A stretch of 13,609 nt of DNA from a bacterium (lineage in GTDB: Bacteria; Oederibacteriota; JAJYGY01): the NCBI GenBank assembly GCA_021790555.1, contig JAJYGY010000040.1, forward strand, positions 1 through 13,609. The letters are read 5' to 3'. The notes under the pieces are model-generated. The model saw nothing but the letters and a program-made list of their open reading frames with translations, did no database searches and was not told the origin of the DNA. This document shows, piece by piece, positions 1 to 5,539 of the stretch. Position 1 is the first letter of the stretch; each line of letters starts with the position of its first letter. The position numbers were made by a program, and so were the translations under genes.

Positions 1-1
1 G

Positions 2-484
2 CTTCCCGGCGTGCTGAGCCTGCTGGTCACGGGCAGCCTCAAGGGGCCGGTGACGGGCCTGGATTCCTTCGCGCCCCGGGACCGGCCTCCGGTGAACTTC
101 GTCTTCCAGACCTACCATGCCATGGTGGCCATCGGCGTGCTGCTCATCCTGCTGGCCTGGGGCGGGCTTTTCCTGTGGGGGAGGGGCCGCCTTTTCGACA
201 GCCGGTGGTACCTCCACGCGCTGGCCTGGTCCGTGCTGCTGCCCCAGGCGGCCAACCAGCTGGGCTGGGATTCGGCCGAGGTGGGGCGCCAGCCCTACAT
301 CGTCACCGGACTGATGAGGACGGCCCAGGCCCTTTCGCCCACGGTCAAGGCCGGCGAGGTGCTGGCCTCGCTTTTGCTTTTCGGCGCCATCTACCTGCTG
401 CTGTTCGTGCTCTTCCTCTACCTGCTCAACGACAAGATCCAACGGGGGCCCCACGCCGAAGCGGCGGAAGGGAGGATGGCATGA
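2..484 (+). CDS. cydA: Cytochrome bd quinol oxidase subunit I, C-terminal part (5' end outside window)
   Basis: C-terminal about 160 residues of the haem-bearing subunit of cytochrome bd, the membrane enzyme that oxidises quinol and reduces oxygen to water. The reading frame is open to the left edge, so the start and the quinol-binding Q-loop region are not visible. Recognisable family features are the segment reading PPVNFVFQTYHAMV, the GW..AEVGRQP block followed by GLMRTAQALSP, and two or three strongly hydrophobic membrane segments, ending in a short charged tail. The usual GRQPW motif reads GRQPY here, which is unusual. The stop codon overlaps the cydB start as ATGA, so the two subunits are translationally coupled. 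The family call is firm; whether it is a classical bd-I enzyme or a cyanide-insensitive variant cannot be decided without the Q-loop. Confidence 0.93.
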   Translation, partial: LPGVLSLLVTGSLKGPVTGLDSFAPRDRPPVNFVFQTYHAMVAIGVLLILLAWGGLFLWGRGRLFDSRWYLHALAWSVLLPQAANQLGWDSAEVGRQPYIVTGLMRTAQALSPTVKAGEVLASLLLFGAIYLLLFVLFLYLLNDKIQRGPHAEAAEGRMA

Positions 485-1500
485 ACGGCTGGCAGACGCT
501 GTGGTTCATCCTGGTGGGGGTCCTTTTCAGCGGCTACGCCATCCTGGACGGGTTCGACCTGGGGGTGGGGGCCCTGCACCTGATGGTGAGGGAGGACCGC
601 GAACGCAGGATCTTCCTCAACGCCATCGGGCCCATCTGGGACGGCAACGAGGTCTGGCTGGTCACCGGGGGAGGCGCCCTTTTCGCCGCCTTTCCCGAGG
701 CCTACGCCACCGTGTTTTCGGGCTTCTACCTTGCCTTCGTGCTGCTGCTTCTGTGCCTCATTTTCCGGGCCGTGGCCATCGAGTTCCGGGGAAAGCGGCC
801 CATGCGCTGGTGGCGCCAGGCCTGGGACTTAAGCTTCAGCCTGAGCAGCGTGGTCTCCAGCCTGCTGCTGGGGGTGGCGCTGGGCAGCATCGCCTGGGGC
901 ATCCCCCTGGGGGCCGACCACGAGTTCGCCGGGGGCTTTTTCGACCTGCTGAAACCCTACCCCCTGCTGCTGGGCCTGACCACCCTGGCCCTCTTCACCA
1001 TGCACGGCAGCATCTACCTGGCCCTGAAGACCGAAGGCCCCCTGCAGGACAAGCTGAAGCGCTGGGCCCGGGACGCCGTCGTCGCCTTCGTGCTGCTCTA
1101 CGCCGTCACCACCCTGGCCACGCTGCTCTTCGTGCCCCACATGCTCGCCACCATCCAGGCCCACCCGGCCCTGTTCCTGGTGCCCCTGGCCAGCCTCCTG
1201 GCCATCGCCAACATCCCGCGCTCCCTGAGCCGGGGGCGCGAGGCCCAGGCTTTCGTCTCCTCCTGCGCCGCCCTGCTGAGCCTGATGGCCCTGTTCGGCA
1301 TCGGCATGTACCCCGACATCGTCTTCTCCAGCCCCCTTCCCGCCAACAGCCTGGACATCGCCAACGCCAGTTCCTCCACCACCACCCTGAAGATCATGGC
1401 CCTGATGGCGGCCATCGGCATGCCCCTGGTGCTCTCCTACACCGCCGGCATCTACTGGGTCTTCCGCGGCAAGGTCAAGCTGGATTCCCACAGCTACTGA
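481..1500 (+). CDS. cydB: Cytochrome bd quinol oxidase subunit II
   Basis: Complete 339-residue subunit II, which pairs with CydA in the cytoplasmic membrane. The start is the ATG that overlaps the cydA stop; an upstream in-frame extension exists but lies inside cydA and is not used. Family marks are the N-terminal LDGFDLGVGAL segment (residues 22-32) and the PIWDGNEVWLV signature (51-61), followed by FPEAYATVFSGFY and about eight hydrophobic helices, with an SSSTTTLKIM segment near residues 297-306 and a GIYWVFRGKV end. Length is slightly under the common 340-380. No small CydX-like reading frame follows in the 93 bases before the next gene, and no cydDC transporter genes are adjacent, so assembly factors must be encoded elsewhere. 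Confidence 0.96.
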   Translation: MNGWQTLWFILVGVLFSGYAILDGFDLGVGALHLMVREDRERRIFLNAIGPIWDGNEVWLVTGGGALFAAFPEAYATVFSGFYLAFVLLLLCLIFRAVAIEFRGKRPMRWWRQAWDLSFSLSSVVSSLLLGVALGSIAWGIPLGADHEFAGGFFDLLKPYPLLLGLTTLALFTMHGSIYLALKTEGPLQDKLKRWARDAVVAFVLLYAVTTLATLLFVPHMLATIQAHPALFLVPLASLLAIANIPRSLSRGREAQAFVSSCAALLSLMALFGIGMYPDIVFSSPLPANSLDIANASSSTTTLKIMALMAAIGMPLVLSYTAGIYWVFRGKVKLDSHSY

Positions 1501-1528
1501 ACCCCCCCGGCCGGGCGCCCGTCCGTAA

Positions 1529-1536
1529 AAGCGCTT
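1529..1536. promoter_or_regulatory. Candidate LacI-family operator (AAGCGCTT palindrome)
   Basis: A perfect 8-bp palindrome with a central CG, the usual core of LacI-family operators, 58 bases before the start of the LacI-family gene. Its right end overlaps a TTGCCA -35-like box, so a bound repressor would block the gene's own promoter. The flanks are only partly symmetrical. Confidence 0.5.
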
Positions 1537-1564
1537 GCCACCCCCGTTTGCGTTGCGTTAAAAC
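1535..1564 (+). promoter_or_regulatory. Candidate sigma70-type promoter of the LacI-family gene
   Basis: TTGCCA at 1535-1540 matches the -35 consensus at five of six positions. TAAAAC at 1559-1564 matches the -10 consensus at four of six, with an 18-base spacer. It sits in the only non-coding stretch between cydB and the regulator and overlaps the AAGCGCTT palindrome. Confidence 0.45.
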
Positions 1565-1593
1565 TGGTGCTTGAACCCGTTGGGGGAGGCGGC

Positions 1594-2625
1594 ATGAAAA
1601 AGAGGGGGCCCAGGCTGGCGGATCTTGCTTCGATTTCGGGCGTTTCCACGGCCACGGTGTGGAAGGTGCTGGCCGGGGACAAGAACGTCAAGGAGGAGAC
1701 CCGGCAGAAGATCGCCAGGGTGGTGGAGTCGCTTTCCGACACGCCCTGGCAGGCCGGCGCGTCCGGGGAAGGCAACCAGGTGGAAAGCCTGGGAGTGGTG
1801 GCCTTCCGACGGCACGGCGACCCGCTGCTTTCTGACCCTTTTTACGTCGGGCTGCTGGAAGGCGTGGAGGCCGAGTCGCTCGAGCGCAACTGCAGCCTTT
1901 CGGTGTTCTCCTTCCCCCTGGACGGGCCGGGCGGCCCGCGGGTGCGCCAGGCGCTGGAGGCCCTGGCGGACAAGCCCGTGGACGGGCTCGTCCTCCTGGG
2001 AAGCCTGCCGGCCGAATTCCTGCCGGGCCTCCAGCCTCTGGGCCTCCCCTTCGTCGTGGTGGACCACTTTTCGCCCTCGGTCGGCGCCCCCTATTTCCTC
2101 ATCGACAACGTCGAAGGAGCCCTGCTGGCCGTGCGGCACCTGGCCATGCTGGGCCACGCCGCCATCGGCATGGTGTGCGGCCCGCTGGAACACCACCGCT
2201 TCTTCATGCGCCACGAGGGCTTCCTGTCCGCCATGCGCGGGCTGAAGATCGAGCCCGGCCTGGTGCTGGTGGACCCCCACGAATCCGACCCCTCCACGGA
2301 CTGGATGCTGCCCATCGTGGAGAAGGGAATCCGCCCCGGCGCGGTTTTCTGCGCCGACGACCGCTACGCGTTCAGGCTGCTGAAGCTGGCGCGGGAGAAG
2401 GGGCTGGAATGCCCCCGCGACCTCTCCGTCGTGGGCTTCGGGGACCTGCCCGCCGCCTCCGCCTCCCAGCCCGGCCTGACCACCGTCCGCGCCGACCCCG
2501 GGGCTTTGGGCCTGAGGGCCGCCCGCAAGCTGATGGACCTGGTGGGCAGGCCGGAGGCGGCTCCCGAGACCTACCGGGCCCCGGTGGAGCTGGTGCCGCG
2601 CGCCAGCACGGCCAGGATGGAATGA
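1594..2625 (+). CDS. LacI-family transcriptional regulator with atypical hinge
   Basis: DNA-binding repressor of 343 residues with the normal two-domain family plan. A helix-turn-helix lies at residues 8-28 (LADLASISGVSTATVWKVL), followed by a periplasmic-binding-protein-like ligand domain from about residue 65, where GVVAFR begins, to the end. The late VVGFGDLP..S...PGLTTVRADP segment is typical of the family. The ATG at 1594 was chosen because GGGGGAGG at 1582-1589 gives good ribosome-site spacing; a GTG 27 bases earlier is less likely. Two oddities stand out. Trp replaces the usual Ser in the TVSRVL part of the recognition helix. The hinge segment that normally reads like N..AR.L...R is replaced by a PWQAGASGEG stretch with no such helix. 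The inducer is unknown. A palindrome upstream suggests autoregulation, and a sugar-type effector is likely from the family only. Confidence 0.9.
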   Translation: MKKRGPRLADLASISGVSTATVWKVLAGDKNVKEETRQKIARVVESLSDTPWQAGASGEGNQVESLGVVAFRRHGDPLLSDPFYVGLLEGVEAESLERNCSLSVFSFPLDGPGGPRVRQALEALADKPVDGLVLLGSLPAEFLPGLQPLGLPFVVVDHFSPSVGAPYFLIDNVEGALLAVRHLAMLGHAAIGMVCGPLEHHRFFMRHEGFLSAMRGLKIEPGLVLVDPHESDPSTDWMLPIVEKGIRPGAVFCADDRYAFRLLKLAREKGLECPRDLSVVGFGDLPAASASQPGLTTVRADPGALGLRAARKLMDLVGRPEAAPETYRAPVELVPRASTARME

Positions 2626-2631
2626 GCGGGC

Positions 2632-3567
2632 TCAGCGGTAGGAGAGGCGGTCCTTGCCGGCTCCCTTGCTCTGGGCCAGCATGGGGTGCAGCAGGGTGAG
2701 CAGGTCTTCGATGCTGCGCGCGGCGGAGGGAACGAGGGCCAGGCCCAGGCTCGCGGTGAGCCGCACTCCGCGCCTGTCCAGGGGCAGGGCGGCGCGGGAG
2801 AGGTTCGACCGCAGGATCTCGCCGAAATCCACGCCTTCGGAAAGGCATTCCCGGGGCGCCAGCAGCAGGAATTCGTCGCCGCCGACCCGGGCCGCGCAGT
2901 CGCCCGGCCTCAGGCAGGCGTGGATGCGGCGGGCGGCCTCCTTCAGGGCCAGGTCGCCGACGGCGTGCCCGTGGGCCTCGTTGACTTCCTTGAAGTTGTC
3001 CAGGTCCACCAGCACCGCCACCAGGGGCAGGCGGATCTCCCCGTCTCCCAGAAGGCCATCCAGAATCTGCTCCAGCCCGCGCCGGTTCAACAGCCCCGTC
3101 AGGGGATCGGTCTCAGCCAGCACCTTGAGCCGCTGGTTGGCCAGCTGGAGCTGCTCGGCCCGGTGCATGAACCGGGACTGCACCCGGTTCCTTTCAATGG
3201 CGTAAAGAAGGGACTGGGCCAGGCTGTCCGCGTCCACCTCCCCTTTCACCAGGTAATCCTGGACCCCGGCCTGCATGGACTTCAGGGCCAGGGCCTGGTC
3301 GTCCCATCCGGTGAGCACCACGATGGGCACGGACGGGGCGCAGTAGCGCATTTTGAGCACGGTTTGCAGCCCGGAGGAGTCGGGCAGGGAAAGGTCCAGA
3401 AGGATGGCGGTGAATTCCCCTTCCTTCAAAAAATCCCTGCTATCTGAAATAGTGGAGGCATGACAGATGTTTATGTTGCATAACTTGGACTTCAATAACT
3501 GGCGTACCGCTTCAGCGTGGCTGGAACTGTCCTCAACCAGCAATACCTTCATTTCTTCGACCGGCAT
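2632..3567 (-). CDS. REC-GGDEF response regulator, diguanylate cyclase
   Basis: Cytoplasmic two-domain signalling protein of 311 residues. The receiver domain (about 6-120) has every expected phosphorylation residue: acidic pair E12/D13, phosphoacceptor D58 in ILLDLSLPD, switch T86 and K108. A charged helical linker (about 124-150) leads to DPLTGLLNRRGL and the GGDEF domain. The metal-site motif DLDNFK is at 188-193 and the active site GGDEF at 229-233. The inhibitory site RPGD (220-223) stands exactly five residues before it, so product inhibition by c-di-GMP is expected. Phosphorylation should drive dimerisation and c-di-GMP synthesis from two GTP. A GAGG ribosome site stands six bases before the ATG at 3567; the internal Met6 is an alternative start. 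The gene is monocistronic, its sensor kinase is not in the window, and it is convergent with the LacI-family gene with only six bases between stops. Confidence 0.95.
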   Translation of the reverse strand: MPVEEMKVLLVEDSSSHAEAVRQLLKSKLCNINICHASTISDSRDFLKEGEFTAILLDLSLPDSSGLQTVLKMRYCAPSVPIVVLTGWDDQALALKSMQAGVQDYLVKGEVDADSLAQSLLYAIERNRVQSRFMHRAEQLQLANQRLKVLAETDPLTGLLNRRGLEQILDGLLGDGEIRLPLVAVLVDLDNFKEVNEAHGHAVGDLALKEAARRIHACLRPGDCAARVGGDEFLLLAPRECLSEGVDFGEILRSNLSRAALPLDRRGVRLTASLGLALVPSAARSIEDLLTLLHPMLAQSKGAGKDRLSYR

Positions 3568-3600
3568 GACGAGCCTCGAGAAGAAATCAAGCAGTGACAG

Positions 3601-3670
3601 CGGTTTTATTATATAAAAATATATTTTCGATTTTCAAGGAAAACTATTATCGTCTTTTGAAATTTTTAAA
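3601..3670. other. AT-rich island in the divergent intergenic region
   Basis: By direct count 13 of these 70 bases are G or C (about 19%), in a window that is otherwise about 70% GC. It holds the promoter of the diguanylate cyclase and A/T tracts on its upstream side. Such islands are typical binding places for nucleoid proteins and for the RNA polymerase alpha subunit. The rest of the 244-base gap between the divergent genes (3671-3811) holds several short hairpins but no gene that I recognise. Confidence 0.75.
3608..3637 (-). promoter_or_regulatory. Near-consensus sigma70 promoter for the REC-GGDEF gene
   Basis: On the minus strand TTGAAA (3637-3632) is followed after 18 bases by a perfect TATAAT (3613-3608). 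Transcription would start near 3601, leaving a short leader of about 34 bases before the ATG at 3567. The A/T tracts just upstream (3638-3670) could act as an UP element. This is the best-matching promoter in the window. Confidence 0.8.
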
Positions 3671-3698
3671 GGTGCTTTCCTGGGAGAAAGTCAGGTAC

Positions 3699-3712
3699 GC
3701 GCCAGCTGGCGC
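3699..3712. repeat. 14-bp perfect palindrome
   Basis: GCGCCAGCTGGCGC is fully self-complementary. It lies between the AT-rich island and cbiC and may be a protein-binding site or a 5-bp RNA hairpin in the cbiC leader. No regulator is assigned. Confidence 0.45.
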
Positions 3713-3724
3713 TGATGTCCGTCT

Positions 3725-3745
3725 AAAAACCTGCTTTCCCGCAGG
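3725..3745 (-). terminator. Possible weak intrinsic terminator, minus strand
   Basis: Read on the minus strand, a CCTGC stem, a six-base loop and GCAGG are followed directly by five T. The stem is only 5 bp, so termination may be partial. It would stop antisense transcription coming through cbiC before it reached the diguanylate cyclase promoter. Confidence 0.35.
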
Positions 3746-3811
3746 ATCCCCGCTTTTCAAAGGGCCTGGATTCTGTTAGTTTTGCCTGGTCTCCCCCATT
3801 TCGAGGTTTCG

Positions 3812-4483
3812 TTGACGAACGCGCCCTTCAGTCCGGCGATTTTGAAGCCGGAGGCCATTGAGGCCGAATCCTTCCGGATCATCGACTCCGAACTCTCCCC
3901 GCATTTCCGGTTCACCGCGCAGGAACACGCCGTGGTCCGGCGTGTCATCCACGCCACCGCGGATTTCGACTACGCCCGCAACCTGCGCTTCCATCCCGGC
4001 GCCTTCGAGGCCTTTGAAGTGGCCATGCGGCAGGGCGCCGACATCATCGCCGACGTGCAGATGGTGCAGGCCGGCGTCAGCCGCAAAAACCTGGAGGCCT
4101 TCGGGGGCCGGGTGCTCTGCCCCATCGGCGACGAGGACGTGGCCCTGGCGGCCAGGCAGGCCGGCCACACCCGGGCCATCGAGGCCATGCGCAAGATGGC
4201 GCGCCAGGGAAACCGGGGGGTGCTGGTGGTGGGCAACGCGCCCACGGCCCTCACCGAGGCGGTGCGGCTCGTCCGCGAGGAGGGCTGGAGGCCGGCCCTG
4301 ATCCTGGGCGTTCCGGTGGGCTTCGTTTCGGCCGCGGAATCCAAGGCCAGCCTGGCCGAGGGCCACGCCGACCCCGTGCCCTTCATCACCTGCCTGGGCC
4401 GCAAGGGCGGGACCCCCTGCGCCGTGGCCGCGGCCAACGCCCTGCTGCTGCTGGCCAGGGGTGGTTCGGCCATCAAGGGCTGA
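3812..4483 (+). CDS. cbiC: Precorrin-8X / cobalt-precorrin-8 methylmutase
   Basis: Cytoplasmic enzyme that moves the methyl group from C-11 to C-12 of the corrin ring, giving hydrogenobyrinate or cobyrinate in cobalamin synthesis. The 223-residue protein matches the usual length near 210. Visible motifs are VRRVIHATADFDY with the catalytic histidine at 47, ADVQMVQAGV (about 80-89), GNAPTAL (141-147) and GVPVGFVSAAESK (166-178). There is no ATG at the front. I chose TTG at 3812 because GAGG at 3803-3806 is well spaced from it; TTG at 3782 would add ten residues and has a poorer ribosome site. Named cbiC rather than cobH because the cbiL neighbour and general context suggest the anaerobic route, but sequence alone does not decide. 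It heads a run of five same-strand genes. Confidence 0.93.
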   Translation: MTNAPFSPAILKPEAIEAESFRIIDSELSPHFRFTAQEHAVVRRVIHATADFDYARNLRFHPGAFEAFEVAMRQGADIIADVQMVQAGVSRKNLEAFGGRVLCPIGDEDVALAARQAGHTRAIEAMRKMARQGNRGVLVVGNAPTALTEAVRLVREEGWRPALILGVPVGFVSAAESKASLAEGHADPVPFITCLGRKGGTPCAVAAANALLLLARGGSAIKG

Positions 4484-4491
4484 CGCCCCTC

Positions 4492-4499
4492 GAGGAGGT
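4492..4499 (+). promoter_or_regulatory. Strong ribosome binding site fixing a TTG start
   Basis: GAGGAGGT lies just before TTG at 4503, complementary to the 16S rRNA tail. It decides the start of the next gene, which would otherwise be placed upstream inside cbiC. Confidence 0.75.
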
Positions 4500-4502
4500 A
4501 GC

Positions 4503-5240
4503 TTGACCGCGGAACTTGGAAAATTCATCGGAGTCGGGCTGGGCCCCGGCGACGCGGAACTGCTGACCCTGCGGGCCCAGAGCGTCCTTTCCCGCGTGCC
4601 CGTCATCCTGGTTCCCAAGGCCCGCATCTCGGACGAGGGCCTGGCCCTGGGCATCCTGCTGAAGTCCGTGGTGCGGCCCGGCGCGGAGCTGCGCGAACTG
4701 GTTTTCCCCATGTCCATCGACCCGGCCGTGCTGCGGCCCGCCTGGGAGAAGGCCAGGGACGAGGCCCTGGCGGTGCTGGAGAAGGGCCTGGACTGCGCCT
4801 TCATCACCCTGGGCGACACGGCCATCTATTCCACCTACATGAACCTGGTGGCCATGCTCAGGGAGAGCCTGCCGGGGCTGAAGGTGGAGACCGTGCCCGG
4901 CATCAGCTCGTTTTCGGCCGGCGCGGCCCTGCTCAACCTTTCCCTGTGCGAAAAGGCGGAAAAGATGGCCGTGCTGCCCTGCCTCACCGAGGTGGAGGGC
5001 ATGCGCCCGGACCTGGAGCGGTTCGACACCGTGGTGCTGATGAAGGTGGGCAGGCGCTTCTCGGACCTGAGGGAGATGCTGAGGGGCATGGGACTGCTGC
5101 CCCACGCCCACCTGCTGCTGAAGCTGGGCACCCCCCAGGAGCTGGTCAGCAGCGACCTGGATTCGGTGGACCCGGAGAAGGTCACCTACATGTCCGTGGT
5201 GATCGTGCGCAAACCCATGAAGGGGGGGTACGAGGCATGA
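4503..5240 (+). CDS. cbiL: Precorrin-2 / cobalt-factor II C20-methyltransferase
   Basis: S-adenosylmethionine-dependent methyltransferase that adds the C-20 methyl group to the tetrapyrrole in cobalamin synthesis. The protein has 245 residues, normal for CbiL/CobI. The tetrapyrrole-methylase signature GVGLGPGD is at residues 10-17, LGDTAIYSTYM at 103-113 (the GDT motif contacts SAM in this family) and PGISSFSAGAALLNL from residue 132. The TTG start is supported by an excellent ribosome site. It follows cbiC after 19 bases and its stop overlaps the start of the DUF971 gene as ATGA. A run of seven G lies at 5223-5229 near the end of the gene and may serve as the ribosome site for the next start. 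Other corrin genes are absent here, so the pathway must be scattered. CobI versus CbiL naming depends on the overall pathway. Confidence 0.93.
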   Translation: MTAELGKFIGVGLGPGDAELLTLRAQSVLSRVPVILVPKARISDEGLALGILLKSVVRPGAELRELVFPMSIDPAVLRPAWEKARDEALAVLEKGLDCAFITLGDTAIYSTYMNLVAMLRESLPGLKVETVPGISSFSAGAALLNLSLCEKAEKMAVLPCLTEVEGMRPDLERFDTVVLMKVGRRFSDLREMLRGMGLLPHAHLLLKLGTPQELVSSDLDSVDPEKVTYMSVVIVRKPMKGGYEA

Positions 5241-5536
5241 GGCCGGACGAGCTGGAATTTCCGGGCGGGATCCTGAACCGGGGGGGCGAAGCCGTGGTCC
5301 TGCGCTGGAGCAAGGGCAGGGTGCAGCGGCTGGGCGCCGCCTTCCTGCGTTCGCGCTGCGAATGCGCCCAGTGCCGCAACCTTGCATTCCCCCTGGAGCC
5401 GTCCATGTTCCCGGGCCTGAAGGTGGAGGACACCGACCTGGTGGGGTCCTACGCGCTGCAGTTCCGGTTCAGCGACCGCCACGACACCGGGGCCTATCCC
5501 TTCGACCTGATCGAATCCATGCCCGACGAGGCCTGA
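5237..5536 (+). CDS. DUF971 family small protein
   Basis: Small soluble protein of 99 residues matching the DUF971 (gamma-butyrobetaine hydroxylase N-terminal-like) fold. It has VVLRWSKGRVQRLGAAFLRSRCECAQC at the front, with three cysteines at 41, 43 and 46, then LVGSYALQFRFSD and HDTGAYPFDLI (82-92) near the end. In other proteins this domain is found with Mrp/ApbC-type ATPases, for example plant HCF101, and is therefore linked to iron-sulphur cluster handling; free-standing copies have no proven role. The cysteines and HD pair could hold a metal ion. The ATG overlaps the cbiL stop, so it is translationally coupled to a cobalamin gene. Function remains unassigned. Confidence 0.85.
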   Translation: MRPDELEFPGGILNRGGEAVVLRWSKGRVQRLGAAFLRSRCECAQCRNLAFPLEPSMFPGLKVEDTDLVGSYALQFRFSDRHDTGAYPFDLIESMPDEA

Positions 5537-5539
5537 CGC

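Noticed and set aside
1506..1521. Intrinsic terminator after cydB
   Set aside because: Overlapping GC-rich palindromes (CCCGGCCGGG and CGGGCGCCCG) exist, but there is no T run; more likely chance in GC-rich DNA.
1501..1593. CydX-type small subunit gene after cydB
   Set aside because: No short hydrophobic reading frame with a ribosome site is found in this stretch.
3594..3779. Small 61-codon plus-strand reading frame starting with GTG
   Set aside because: It lies on top of the AT-rich promoter island, has no ribosome site and no recognisable product; codon use is unlike the neighbours.
3568..3780. c-di-GMP riboswitch near the diguanylate cyclase
   Set aside because: No GEMM-type core such as the GACGCAAAGCC block is present on either strand.
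3568..3811. Cobalamin riboswitch before cbiC
   Set aside because: An ACCTGC fragment is present, but the conserved GGGAA, GCCACTG and ACTG core elements are not seen in the right order or spacing. Kept only as an unclassified structured leader.
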